The position numbers were made by a program, and so were the translations under genes. A stretch of DNA of 64,000 nt from Gambelia wislizenii (lineage: Eukaryota; Chordata; Lepidosauria; Squamata; Crotaphytidae). The notes under the pieces are model-generated. The model worked only from the letters and a program-made list of their open reading frames with translations, was not told where the DNA came from and did not search any database. Shown here piece after piece: positions 45,543 through 57,145 of this stretch (position 1 is the first letter of the stretch; each line of letters starts with the position of its first letter). The stretch is from NCBI GenBank assembly GCA_030847615.1, contig JAUMIR010000003.1, positions 285,876,265-285,940,264 of the forward strand, given 5' to 3'.

Positions 45543-45873
45543 GGAGATTTTCAGACACGGAAAAATCGTCCCTTGCCGCGCGAGCAGCCTCCCGAAACTG
45601 CTGCGCGGCAAGGGTCTTTTTCGGACCGTGCTGTGCCTGTTGCGAAGCCGTCCGTGTCACTTCCGTGAAGCTTGGGACGGCTCCGCGTCATATTTCAAGC
45701 ACGGAGGCTGCCCGTGATTGAAATATGACGCGGAGCCGTCCCAAGCTTCACGGAAGTGACACGGACGGCTTCGCAACAGGCACAGCGCGGTCCGAAAAAG
45801 ACCCTTGCCGCGCAGCAGTTTCGGGAGGCTGCTCGCGCGGCAAGGGACGATTTTTCCGTGTCTGAAAATCTCC
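45543..45873. mobile_element. Near-perfect palindromic Harbinger-like MITE (P3)
   Basis: It is 331 bp, flanked by CAA on both sides (45540-45542 and 45874-45876). The arms of about 155 bp start GGAGATTTTCAGACACGG. By eye they differ at only one position (GTGCTGTG against its mirror CACAGCGC). The loop is about 20-25 bp around 45708. Each arm has an internal hairpin, CCCTTGCCGCGC ... GCGCGGCAAGGG. It is very CpG-rich. The matching frames on both strands are the same sequence read twice through the palindrome. Confidence 0.9.
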
Positions 45874-46646
45874 CAAGGTTCCCTGTTACCCCTGCAGAAT
45901 AGGTACCAAGGAGGAAGAACAGGAGATGTATTTTTGGACAGTGGTTTTAATAAATGGAAGACTGGTCTAGTAAACAAGAAAGGATTCTTAGGCACTGTAG
46001 AAGAAGGGGTATGAAATGGATACTGTAAATTTGTATGTGTGTGCATTCACTAATTGCAGCTCTTCCCACTCAGTGAATAACATGGAGAATCAGCCTAGTA
46101 TTCTCTTTATACCAGTCTACAATTACTGACAAAATACTTTCTAGGCACAGCATAAAAAGGAGAATGAGTCTGGAATTATTTCATATGAGTCTGATTCTTA
46201 TCCAAGTTCTTTACAGCAAGGAGAATGTGCTGGGGAACTGTTTTATACAAGTATACATTTGCTGAAAGTTGTATCTAGGATTTGTATATGTGACACACTG
46301 CATATTCACTGCTAAAGACTTTAGGGGTCTTCTTCACACTGAACTCCACCCAAGACACTGCCTAAATTAGGTGTACAGGAATATGCATGTGTGTATACAC
46401 ATTTTGTCAACATGTGTGCACACATGTTTGGTCTCCTCCAAATTAAATTATCTGGATACACCCCTGAAATATTTTGAGCATTCCAAGCCACATGGCTTAT
46501 TGCTTTGGAGGCAGAGTCTAGAGAGAACATTGGGTCTGTTGGGGAAACAAAGATCTTATATTCTTTGAAAAAGAAACAGCACTTCGAAAGGTCAGTAGCA
46601 TTAAGAAGAGCAACACAGAAAATTAAACACAAACAGGAATGGGAAT
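45874..46646. other. No feature recognised
   Basis: No coding or repeat signature was seen. Confidence 0.35.
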
Positions 46647-46763
46647 CATGCAGCCCCGAAATGTTGCTGAACTGCAGCCCCCGTCATTTCTCACTATTGA
46701 GTAAGGCTCATGGTAGTTGCAATACAACAATATCTGGAGGGCCATATGATTTCCATTCCTGCT
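46647..46763. mobile_element. Small MITE ('TGCTGAACTGCAGCCCC' type)
   Basis: ATGTTGCTGAACTGCAGCCC is loosely mirrored by GGTAGTTGCAATACAACAAT and ATCTGGAGGGCCATATG. This layout is common among squamate hAT-like MITEs. The termini are not exact. Confidence 0.45.
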
Positions 46764-46879
46764 GTATGTACCTGGCTCTTGTGGAAAGCCTATACACATA
46801 CCGTAGGTATTCTTTTTTAAATTATTGTTCTACACATGAAAAGAGCAGAGAAAATGGATTACATCCCATTGATTACATT

Positions 46880-47580
46880 GATTACATCCCGTCCCATTGA
46901 TTACATCCTGTTTGGACTACTGTAACACACTCTATATGGGGCTGTCTTTGGAAAGTATTCAGAAACTTCAGTGGGTCCAGAATGCTGTGGCCAGAATGCT
47001 GATCGGGGCTAGTTATAGGGAACATATAACTCCCTTGTTAAAACAGATTCACTGGCTACCAGTTCATTTCCAGGCACAATTCAAAGTGCTGGTCATGACC
47101 TATAAAGCCCTATACGGCTTGGGGCCAAACTATTTGAAAGACTGTACCAAATCGACCCTGCCAGAATTTTAATATCATCAGGGGAAAGCTTTCTCTTGGT
47201 CGTGCCATCATCACAGGCCTGCTTGGTGAGGACGCAAGAGAGAGCCTTCTCAGTGGCTGCTCCCACCCTTTGGAATGCCCTTCCTCTGGAGGCTAGTCTG
47301 GTCCCTCCCTGCTTTCCTTTTGCTGGCAGGCAAAGGTGTTTTATTCCAGCAGGCCTTTAATTCGTAGCTGTGCATACCAAGATTTTTTTATTGGGGTTTG
47401 TTTTTAACTGTATTAATTTTTTTAACTTGTATATGTTTTATATATAATTTTAACTAGTCACAATTTTAATTGTTTTGAACTTTTAATTGTTGTATTTTTA
47501 ATTGTATTTTATGTGTTCTGAGCCACCTTGGGTCCCATTCTAGGAGAAAGGTGGCATATAGATCAAATAAATAAATAACA
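46880..47580 (+). mobile_element. L2-like LINE 3' end with RT C-terminal frame
   Basis: The frame at 46897-47172 reads SCLDYCNTLYMGLS, IQKLQWVQNAVARML, HITPLLKQIHWLPV and KALYGLGPNYLKD. This is the conserved segment after the reverse-transcriptase core of L2/CR1-group LINEs. A 3' UTR follows with GAGCCACCTTGGGTCCCATT, GGAGAAAGGTGGCATATAGA and (AAAT)n. It is 5'-truncated and unable to move by itself. Confidence 0.85.
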
Positions 47581-48223
47581 GCAATGGATTAGGACTAGCC
47601 TACATCTTCTCCTCACATATTTATTGCCATCCCATTTTTGATGCCTGATTAAGGCTACAATGAACACACCATTGTCATGAATCTGTGAAAAGTAGATCCT
47701 GGACTACATTGTTTAGCTGAATATGGTACGCTTGTGCTGGTACTTGACTGCTCAGTATATGGAATTATAGAAGCTAGATGCTGAAGACATTGACTTTTGT
47801 TTGTTTGTTTATGTGCTGCAGCCAAAGCAGAGCTGCCAATGGCTAAAGCATTTTGCATAGACAAAAGAAGAGATGCCTTACTCAGCATCTTTTTTTTGGT
47901 AAAAAAGAAAAGAAACAAATCTTATTAAAACCTCTACTTAGAGATTCTGAATGGTGAAATACTGCATCAGAGCTAGTGGTGAAAAGTAAGCTCCAATTGG
48001 CCTTTGTGTGCTTGGCAGAGTATTGACTAGGACTGTAGCACTCTTTGCTTGTTATAGCTTGAAAAAAAATCCCTTTATTGGTGCTCTAGTGTTATATAAA
48101 AACATTCTCCATCTCCAGTCAACACATCTATAAATGAAGCCATTGTCTGGAAGCATATAAAAGGCCTAAGGTATTCCCAAGGCCTGTGAAGACCAATTCT
48201 ATGGCTTATGGAGAGAGGGGGGG

Positions 48224-48271
<48 letters not shown>

Positions 48272-49861
48272 TAAGGAATGTTCACAGCTTTTCTCACTGG
48301 GAAAGAATGTTTCAAAACATTGCAACCCACCCCAACATTTTGCACAGTAAATAAGCACAATACACCAAATGTTTTTGCAAAAAAATAAAATAAAATTGGC
48401 TGGCATTCTTTATTGCAGTTACAGATTCATAAACTAGAGTTAGGGATCTATAGCTGCTCTGTATTCACTAACACTATGTAGTCTCACTGTATACTTTGTA
48501 AATGCCACCACAGCCACCTTAAGAGCTAGCAGTCAGATTGAAGGAGGTCCATTCAGCTTCCAATTGGGAAGCGAGGAGGATGACATTTCCAACCCCTTCC
48601 CACCAGTGAGCAACAATCAGAAACAGGACCCCTGTCTCAAGTCCTTGTTGCAGCCACACCTGCTGGCAGGAGGGGTATTGAAATAGCTTGTGTCCCAGTC
48701 AGAAGCTGAATGGACCTCCTTCTCCTGATCTGGCTGTTGGCAGTTAAGGTGGGTTGGAGGGGAGCTGGGCCAAGAGAGACATAACTAAGTAGCTGATGTA
48801 GAATATCAATGGTTGTTTATTTTGTGCAAATATATTGGATAGGAGCAAGGGTTCTGAACCGAATGGAAAAAGCTTTGGAGGTAAGATTTGTCTCTTTGAG
48901 TGCAGATACCATTGGAATTTGGAATTTGGAATGACCTCTCAGGGACTGTAGGATTTCTGCTAAAATCTCCACTGTGGTTAACTGACCACTTTTATGGGAA
49001 CTGACCAACCTCCTTCTTTTCCTGCTGGTGGGATGCTGTTTTTAGGTTATGGATTGTGACATTGCCTCTTTCTTCAGTTATTAATATAAAACAAGCTGTC
49101 AACATTAGACCTATAGTGATTTGTCAATAAAAGCCAGCTTCTGTGATTTTCTAAAAATGCATCTGCTCTATGAATGTTTTCCTCTTTTATGTCTTAAGCA
49201 TAAATTGTATGTTTTTCATAAACATTTATTGTTTTGTATCATATTTATTCAGACTAGAGTAGCAAATGGGGCTGTACTTTACAATGGTTGTTACTTCTTG
49301 GGGTATTCCTAATGTCACTCATTTGTTTCTTGCAGGTGGGAAGAATGTCCAGATTTTATCATTTTTTCTTTAAAGAGAGCCTGAATTAACTTTAGAAGTT
49401 GAACTAAATAAAAAAAAAGTCAATGGAAACCAAATTTGGAAAGGTTTCATTCATCATGATCAGTGGAGTGGACCTTTATGAAAAAGTAGTCAATTACTTA
49501 GAAAATCCCTTCTGTGGGGATTTGTAGTCATTAATTTGTCCCAGCTCTTCGAAGAATAACAAAAAGCATCCAAAGCCTTGTTCCAGATTAAGGACTGCTA
49601 TAAGCAGTAATCAGTATTTAATTACTCAAGGACAGGCTTGTGTGTGAGAAAGTTTTTGTTTAGATTAGTAAGGTGAGAATGGTGCATCCTAAAGTTACAG
49701 AATGCATTTGTAAAATAAATAAATAAAAAACCTTTAAACAAATACAGAACTCATTTGGTTTGAACAAAATTGGAAAGCTACCAGAACTGCAGAGTGTATC
49801 AGTTAGTTCAGCCAAGGAGAAAAATATAGAGACTTCTGCTTGACAAGCCATTTGTTTTAGT
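47581..49861. other. Mostly unique DNA
   Basis: A (GA)n tract preceded by poly-G lies at 48211-48270. No gene or assignable repeat was seen elsewhere. Confidence 0.4.
48211..48270. repeat. G-tract plus (GA)n microsatellite
   Basis: GAGAGAGGGGGGGGGGAGAG passes into a GA run of about 45 bp. It has no recognisable LINE upstream. Confidence 0.85.
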
Positions 49862-49960
49862 TGACTTGACTTATTTATTTCTTTATATCTCACCTTCTCC
49901 CCAGACCAGGACCCAAGATGGCTTACAAAAATTAAAACAGATACACACAAAAATTCATAT
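49862..49960 (-). mobile_element. L2-like LINE tail
   Basis: TTATTTATTTCTTTATATCT, CACCTTCTCCCCAG, GGACCCAAGATGGCTTACAA is the inverse of the 7.1/46.9 kb family 3' end. Confidence 0.65.
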
Positions 49961-50132
49961 TACTGAAAACATGCAGAAATAAAAATATTATTAATCCATC
50001 AACAGAATTAAAAGCAATTTAAAAGCATGCCCATTAAAAAGAGATGCAGACAATATAGTGCTTTATTAAAAGCCCTTTCCCCAGAAGCATTCATTCCTCT
50101 TGTGTTTGGAAAAGTCTTGGAAAAACAGTAGA

Positions 50133-50768
50133 GGGTTGTCTAAATGGGGAAAATACTCCTCACAGAATGAGAGGAGAATACAACCTGTCTCAATGGGATT
50201 CCACATCACTCTGACATATTCAGAAGGAGGGGGGCCAAAAATGCTAAAATGTATGCTGGAAAAGCCTTTGTGTCTTTTCCTGAAGTGTTTTAAAAATAGC
50301 AGGGGGAATGAGCATTCCTGCTCATTGGGAGAATAAACCAAATTGATTTGCTTTCCCCATATGAGCAGAAGTTGAAAGCTGATTGGTTGGATGTGTGGGG
50401 GGTGGAGCTTGCTAACAAGGCAAGTGCCCAGAGCCACCATGTTGGATTTTCACCTTAGCAAGCGAGTGCTAATGCGATAAAACAGCTCTTTTTGTTTGCT
50501 TTTTTGTTAAAAAACCCAAACCTTGGATATGTGTGTTTTTTTTTTAAATACTGTCTGGCAGCGGCAAATTGAGGTAAGTAAAAACATGAGTAATTCACTC
50601 ACAGCCACCATCTTTATTTGCAGGCATGCTTGTTTGCACAGCAAATGTGGATAGGTTTGCATGCCTGCGATCTGCCATAAAAAAACCCTTAAGACAAATA
50701 GCAGGTGCTATGAATTGCCATTACTGCAGAGTAATCCACATTTTTTTTTGCCTCATATAGACATGCCC
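50133..50768. mobile_element. Candidate TIR element, GGG..TGTCTA ends
   Basis: GGGTTGTCTAAATGGGG at the left and CATATAGACATGCCC at the right are imperfect inverted ends, loosely related to the 17.7/20.3 kb family. The interior is not similar to them. There is no convincing target duplication. Confidence 0.35.
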
Positions 50769-51024
50769 TAGGTACACAGGCCTAGGTACACAGTAACCAG
50801 TTGTACAAACAGGAAGTGCATTGGATTTAATCTTTGCACATAGTTCAGAACTAGGATACTACAAATGTGTCATTTATACACTTCTACAAAAAGTTGAGAC
50901 TTATTTTAGCATATACAATGTTTGTAGGGCTTCAGTAAAGTACATGAGTACTGACGTTCTAGTTATAGTATAGTATTCTACAGGATTTATTTGAATTAAT
51001 TGCAGGCAATTACTATGGGACTTT

Positions 51025-51597
51025 GGAGATTATCAGACAACCCATTTTAAAATGTTCTTTTGCTGGCATAAAATAAACCATTTCTATGCTGGCAAAAGAA
51101 TGCTCCCACCCCCTGCACTTACCTTCATATCCTGGCAAAGGTTCCCCATCAATAAAAGAGAAAGTGAACCCCCATTCACTTCCTCACTCAAAATCCCATG
51201 AGACTTAGTTGCACGGGAAATTTAAAAACAAAAATAAAATAAAGACATTTAAAGTTGCACAAAGCACCTAAACACATTTTAAAGGTTCCAGGTAACCCGG
51301 GGAGGTTAGCTTATCTGGATGTCCCAATCTCACCCAGAAATGTTCTGGCAGGGCCACCCATTGATGCTGGAATCTCACCAGCAAAACGGGGCACTTTGTC
51401 ACAGACAGGCAAATCAGGAACAGAAACGGAATGGGAGATCAATTGCTGGCTTCTCCCCATCAATAAAAAAAGAATGGCCTCGGAATGGCAGCAGAATGCT
51501 TGGGAGATGATGGGGGATGTCATTGTCTGATAATTAAGCCCTTTTGAGATCTGATGTCATTGTTATAATGACATTTTTGACATTTCTGATAATCTCC
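51025..51597. mobile_element. Harbinger-like element with TTT duplication
   Basis: The ends are GGAGATTATCAGACAACC and TTTCTGATAATCTCC, flanked by TTT on both sides (51022-51024 and 51598-51600). It is the sister of the element inside Bov-B at 34.5 kb (AGGTAACCCGGGGAGG, GATGTCCCAATCTCACC, AGAAATGTTCTGGCAGGG). A hairpin lies at about 51439-51471. The frames on both strands here are not genes. Confidence 0.85.
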
Positions 51598-51757
51598 TTT
51601 GTGTTTCCTTCAAGAATACAAGAAGCCAGCTTAGATGCTGATCTGAAACAAATAAGATGGATGATTTGAGTGATCGGTATTTTTGCTTCCACCCATAATA
51701 TCTGAAGGTAGGACTCCAGACTCTAGAATGGGGAGAGGAAGAAGACTGAGCCAAGCA

Positions 51758-51863
51758 GACCTTGGAAAACTTGCTTTTGGACTGCAACTCCATGGGTCTT
51801 GACCATGCTGACTTGGGAATTCTGGAGCTGTAGTCTCAAAACCAAATATTTCAAAGTTCTGGG
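51758..51863. mobile_element. Short MITE, same layout as 11.77 kb
   Basis: CCTTGGAAAACTTGCTTTTG and ACTGCAACTCC are mirrored by GGAGCTGTAGTCTCAAAACC and AAAGTTCTGGG. Confidence 0.5.
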
Positions 51864-52383
51864 AGACACATTGGCCATATCCTGTGATAACATACCTCCA
51901 GTTACATTGGCATATGTGATTTGAATAATGCCGCACAAAGAACAAATTCTCCTGGCCTGACTGAAGCCCTCAAGTACCTGATGAAGAACAAACAGCAGCT
52001 TTTAGCCCAGTTTGGTGGATGCTGCTCTGCCAGGTGTACAAGACCAGTTGATATGTGCCTGGGCTAACCCCACACTAGAGATGGAAAAAGTATTTGTAAT
52101 TATTTGTTCTCAGGTTGAAAAACAGATTTATTGATCACCAGTGAACCCCATTGGGGAAAACATTAGGGGGGGGCGATATTTTCAAGTCGTAGATGTAGAT
52201 GGTGAAATCTCCATCCAGAGTGCCAGTAAACACATGGTTTGGTGAGCAAGCAGCAGGTTTAGTAACAGTTACAGTAACATAAGATTTCTTAAGTCCATCC
52301 ACTAAGATTAAAAACTATACATTTATATGCTTTCTTTTACTCTATTCCTAGAATAATGAGGCAGTTCTAGATGTATATATGTA

Positions 52384-52634
52384 CAGTTGCTCCTTCACAT
52401 TCGCTGGGGTTTGGTTCCAGGGCCCCCCATAGATACCCAAATCCATGAATACTCAAGTCCCATTATATGCAATGGCACAGCAAAATGGTGTCCCTTATAT
52501 AAGATGCCCAAATCAAGGGGTGGTGTTTTTTTTTTTTTTTTTTTTGGATTACGGTATTATTTTTTAAAGAATATTTTCAAGCTGCGAATACTTAAATCTG
52601 TGGATACCAAATCTGTGGATACGGAGGGACAACT
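52384..52634. mobile_element. Tigger/pogo-like MITE
   Basis: CAGTTGCTCCTTCACATTCG at the left, preceded by TA. The right end is GATACGGAGGGACAACT, joined directly to a SINE body. The body (TCCCTTATATAAGATG, GAATATTTTCAAGCTGCG) matches the 11.2 and 56.4 kb copies. A poly-T run lies at 52508-52530. Confidence 0.8.
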
Positions 52635-52860
52635 TCGATTCCAGAGGGCTCAAAGGTTCACTCAGCCTTCCATCCTTTCGTAGGTTGGTAAAATGAGTAC
52701 CCGGCTTGTGGGGGACAATTAGCTAACACACATTGGAAACTGCTTTGCAGTGTAGATGTGTAAATTGCTATTGCTTAAAAACAATTTGTAAGCCGCTCTG
52801 ATAGCCTTGTGGCTGAAGAGCAGGGTATAAATAAATAAATAAATAAATATAATAATAAAA
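52635..52860 (+). mobile_element. 5'-truncated tRNA-derived SINE with L2-like tail
   Basis: It starts in the B-box region (TCGATTCCAGAGGGCTCAAA) exactly where the Tigger-like element stops. It continues with ACTCAGCCTTCCATCCTTTC, GTAAGCCGCTCTGATAGCCT and GGGTATAAATAAATAAATAA. The head is absent from this region. Confidence 0.8.
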
Positions 52861-53119
52861 AATAGACTAGTGAGAATTCTGCACAGTTTTCTCCTTGTAT
52901 TTGAAAGTACTGAAGTGTTTCAGATGAATTATTCTGTGGAGGAAAAAAAATATATTTTTGGTGCCAAAATCCTGAGGAAATTGTGCAGAAAATATTTCTT
53001 TTCTTTTCTTTTCCTTTTTTTTGCACACACAAAAATTGTTTCATGCAGATGAAACCTTCACAAAAAACAGCTTTTTTTGCACAAAAAGTCCAAATCTTTT
53101 CTCCCTAGCATAATAATTT

Positions 53120-53400
53120 GAGAGCCAGCATGATGTAGACATTTGAGTGCTGGACTATGACTCTGGGATACCAGGGTTTGAACTTCTGCTCAACCATGAA
53201 AACCCACTAAGTGATCCTGGACAAGTCACACTCTTGCGGCCCCAGAGAAAGACAATTACAAACTTCCTGTGAATAAATCCTGTGATAGGACTGCCACCAA
53301 ACTGCACCAGGTGACGCCGTCAGGGGAAGGGGTGACACCAGCGTTAGTGACGCCACAGGCCACTAGTCAGCATTGATTTGAAGGCACAAAACAACAACAC
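53120..53400 (+). mobile_element. tRNA-derived composite SINE with unusual internal block
   Basis: GAGAGCCAGCATGATGTAGA, GAGTGCTGGACTATGACTCT, GGGATACCAGGGTTTGAAC form the tRNA-like head. GAAAACCCACTAAGTGATCC and ACAAGTCACACTCTT form the core. GATTTGAAGGCACAAAACAA is the end. Between core and end, 53291-53370 does not read like the 39.5 kb copy and contains GTGACGCC twice. Confidence 0.8.
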
Positions 53401-55215
53401 TTCTGGTTGTTCACTACTGGGAGAATACTGTGGAGGAATATTCATTTTTCTCCCATAATGAGAAGATAGCTTCTCTAATGATTTGTCCTTGCATATGAAG
53501 ACAAAATAGTCAAGTATTTACATCCCTATGTCTCATCCTAGTCAATGCCCACGAGAACTGAGTCATATCTGAAAGCCTCCTGGTTTCTCTTTTGCCCTGT
53601 GGAAGAAGTGGGGACAAGGCAGCTGCTTCTGTCCCCTCTGACAGTGGTGCACTGGTGGAAACTTACACTCCATCAATGTGTTGGCTAGGCCAGTAATTGC
53701 AATTTTTAAAAAACAAAAACAAAACACCCACACTTCTTAATGTTAAGTACACTGTTAAACAACATTGAGAGACTAAAATGCCTTAGAGATCATGAAGGAA
53801 AGTGTAGCATTCAAAACAGAAAAAAACATGCATATGTCCCCAATCATCTAGTTCATCCCCCAAAGAAGGCAATATTTTCTCACATTAATGTGCAATAATT
53901 TCTGAACATTTGGTGTCTTCTGGAACCTCAACAGTCTTGACGCCAGTGGATTCTAGGATTTCAATGACATATTTATAGAAATTTGAAGATTTATAGTTTT
54001 TATTAATTTTTTTTTTGTATTTGTTATGCACCTGTGGATAACATTATAGACAAATGTTTAAGCATTTCTGTTCAGTTCCTTACTTATAGAACCGAACCTG
54101 TTTAGTTGCATTCATTCTTGTCAAAGATGGATATTTTAGCTATTGGTTGGAAGGCCAAAAGGAGATCATTTTTAATAGGTACTTACAAGGAACCCACTGG
54201 TAAGATCAGAAAGCAGGAAGGAAGGGTGAGGCAATAACAAGATGTGCAAGATCAAAGTGAAGCAAATGGGTTCTTTTCAAGCAGAAAATAGGCACATTAT
54301 AAAAAGCACATGTTCTTTTCTTAAAAATCTGCATCGTATTACTGACACTTAATAGTATTGCTATCTGCAACATTTCTGTTACGATTAATCCCCTGCATGG
54401 CTGGAATGATCCACTCTTGTAGGATGCCTACCTTTGAATGTTGACATGGCTGTTCTAAAATGTTATTCAAGAAAGGAAAATGTTCAAAATGTGCATTTAT
54501 TTATTTTTTACTTTACAAGTGGAAGTTGAACACTGGGTGTCAAAAACATACTTTAGAATCCCTCCAAATGAGGGAATATTTTGCTAAAAGTTAGAAAGCT
54601 TTTTGTAAGATGTCAAAGTGTGATTAGAATCCACAGGACTGACCAGTAATGTGGTTATAGCAAACATATTTATTCACATCTGTTTTACCCCCTTTTTGCT
54701 CTTTGCAGACTGACAAAGAAAATGTTTCTAGCTTTCCCTCATAATAAATATTACAAAGCTTGATGCGTGAATCAATCTTGTCCATGCAGATGCTGCAGAA
54801 TGAAAGGTATAATGATGTGGGAGTGAAAAGTCAATGCATAATTCATATCTGACAGTGCACTGCACTGAGTTCTATCAGGTAACACTTCATAGCAGAGAGG
54901 TCCTCAAAAGCATCTTAAATTCATCCACCATCAGCTCATTGTGTTTCTGCTTGGGTGGCAGAATCGATCATTTAGAATGAGCAAAGTGCCATTCTGTACT
55001 ATCCATAAAGTAGAGAATAGGAGAGAGATTCAGATCTCCTGTTCTCGCGAAGATGCCTTTAGCCAAGCAAATCCTGGACAGTGTTTCTCAATCAGACCAA
55101 TAAATGACTATCCCAGTATCTTGTATCAGGATCTTGCTCTAAAAGAAACAGAGAGAAATAAAATAAAGCTGACAAATCATGGTACTGTAGAAAACTATCA
55201 GTTATTTAGATAAAA
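53401..55215. other. Single-copy-looking DNA, no gene
   Basis: No coding signature was seen. The frame at 54941-55213 has no recognisable domain and ends at the LINE boundary. Confidence 0.4.
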
Positions 55216-56265
55216 TTAAAATTAAAACCAGCCTTTGCTTTATAGATTACAGCAAAGCCTTTGATTGTGTAGATCATGAAAAACTATGTATTGCTCTTAA
55301 AGAAATGGGTGTGCCACAACATTGGATCGTCCTGATGTGTAACCTATACTCAGGATGAGGGGCTATTAGGACAGAATAAGGAGAAACAATGGTTTCCAAT
55401 TGGCAAGGATGGGTCAGGCAAGGCTGCATTTTATCACCCTACCTGTTTAACTTGTATGTTGAGCATATCATATGTAAAGCAGAATTAGACTTGGAGAAAG
55501 GAGGCATGAATACTGGAGGAAAGAACATCAACAATTTAATATATGTAGATGATACTATACTACTAGCAGAAAAGTCAAGGAAGAAAGTGCAATGTCAGGT
55601 TTACAGTTGGACATTAACAAAACAAAAAATAATGACCACAGTTGATTTATATAACTTTAAGGTAGACAATGAAGGCTTTGAAATAATTCAACATTTTCCA
55701 TACCTTGGCTCACTTATTAATCAGAATGGAGACTGCAGTCAAGAAATCAGAAGAAAATTAGGACTTGGAAGCACAGCTATGAAGGAACTAGGTAAGATCC
55801 TGAAGTGTCAAGATATATAATTGAATAGTAAAGTTAGGATTGTTCATGGCATAGTATTTCCAATTTTTAATTATGATTGTGAAAGCTAGACAGTGAATAA
55901 AGCTGATAAGAAAATCAACTCATTTGAAATGTGGTGCTGAAGATTTCTAAATTTATCATGGACTACTAAAAACAAATCAAACTCAGTGTCTCCCTAGAAG
56001 CCAAGATGACTAAACTGAGACTGTCGTACTTTGGTCATATCATGAGAAGACATGACTCATTAGAAAAGACAATAATGCTTGGTAAGGTGGAAGCAATAGG
56101 AAAAGAGGAAGACTACATTCCAGATGGATAGACTCAATCAAGGAAACCACTGCCCTGAGTCTATGGGATCAGAGCAGGACTGTTCAGGACTTGAAGGTCT
56201 CTCATTCATAGGATTACCATAAGTTGAAGTCGACTGGATAGCAGTTAACAACAACAAAGGTATAC
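55216..56265 (+). mobile_element. Bov-B (RTE) LINE, uninterrupted 3' half
   Basis: It begins inside the reverse transcriptase (AFDCVDHEKLCIALKEMGVP in one frame). Further on come RQGCILSPYLFNLYVEHI, a YVDDT catalytic box (55546-55560; usually YADD), LGSLINQNGDCSQEIRRKL and a 3' end CCATAAGTTGAAGTCGACTG with AACAACAACAA. Several frameshifts and stops split the frame (for example before 55389 and after 55820). It is a dead, 5'-truncated copy and the reference for the other two copies. Confidence 0.9.
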
Positions 56266-56424
56266 CCACAGAACGAACTGGTTGCATTCCATTTCAATAG
56301 GTCTTCTCTGAGTAGGACAAACATTGGATTAACCCATTGTAATATATGTCAATTTGTAATTGTACCAAAGACTACAATATACTTATAAGATGTATCAAAG
56401 ACCACTATAATGAAATATGAAGTA

Positions 56425-56654
56425 CAATTGTCTCTCCGTATCCACAGATTTGGTATCCACGGATTTAAGTATTACCAGCTTGAAAATATTCTTTAAAAAA
56501 CAATAATCCAAAAACCAAACCTTGACTTTGCCATCTTATATAAGGGACACCATTTTGCTATGCCATCGTATATAATGGGACTTGAGTATTCACAGATTTT
56601 GGTATCTACAGGGGGTCCTGGAACCAAACCCCAGCAAATATGAAGGGACAACTG
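56425..56654. mobile_element. Tigger/pogo-like MITE, intact-length copy
   Basis: CAATTGTCTCTCCGTATCCA to GAAGGGACAACTG is 230 bp, with TA on both sides (56423-56424 and 56655-56656). It gives the family's full text: TTATATAAGGGACACCATTT and ATAATGGGACTTGAGTATTC. Confidence 0.85.
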
Positions 56655-56787
56655 TATTCTATCAAGATGGATAAAATAGCTATTAGCATGGCAAATTGTA
56701 CCACCACCAAGACAAGAAAAAGCTACTCAATAGATTTTATCCTTCACAACACTGGTTATATGCATGTGGGGAAAAAATGGATTGAAA

Positions 56788-57145
56788 TCTCTCTCTCTCT
56801 CTGGCTTTTCTTTGTAAACGAAGATTCAGGAAGGACTCATCCCACGCTTTCTGCAAGCGTGCTGATGACTAAAAAGGCCAGTATGAGATAAACAAATCCA
56901 GTTGCAGAAAGCACAGCAGATGGTCTTGTTGGGTGATGTTTCCAGGTTGTGATTATTTCTGCGTTGTTGTTTCTCTTCAAGACTTGTTCTGCGTGAGTTC
57001 TCAAATAAGGCTACAGCATTGTGGATAGTGCATCTCCATGCCTTCCGATGTGAGGCCAGGGCGGACCATTGTTGGTGATCAATTTGGCCGAGCCTGATAT
57101 GTTGTTTCAGGGAGTCCTTATATCTCTGAAATAAACCAGTTAGTC
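56788..57145 (-). mobile_element. RTE-like LINE 3' end with C-terminal finger
   Basis: On the minus strand the frame gives LFQRYKDSLKQHI, AWRCTIHNAVALFENSRRTS and CAFCNWICLSHTGLFSHQHA, then C and a stop. The RYKD and AWR motifs and the finger fit the C-terminal region downstream of an RTE-like reverse transcriptase such as the one at 63.3 kb. In the finger, one H/C spacing residue differs from the 43.6 kb copy. The tail is (GA)n on the sense strand. Confidence 0.85.

Noticed and set aside
45520..46046. Long similar open frames on both strands (65 and 129 codons) sharing a peptide such as FRHGKIVPCRASSLPKLLRG
   Set aside because: Both are the same palindromic MITE arm read on opposite strands. 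The identical peptides come from the inverted repeat, not from selection on a protein.
56788..56802. CT run treated as an independent microsatellite
   Set aside because: It is the (GA)n 3' tail of a minus-strand RTE-like LINE, with the same tail position in two sister copies.
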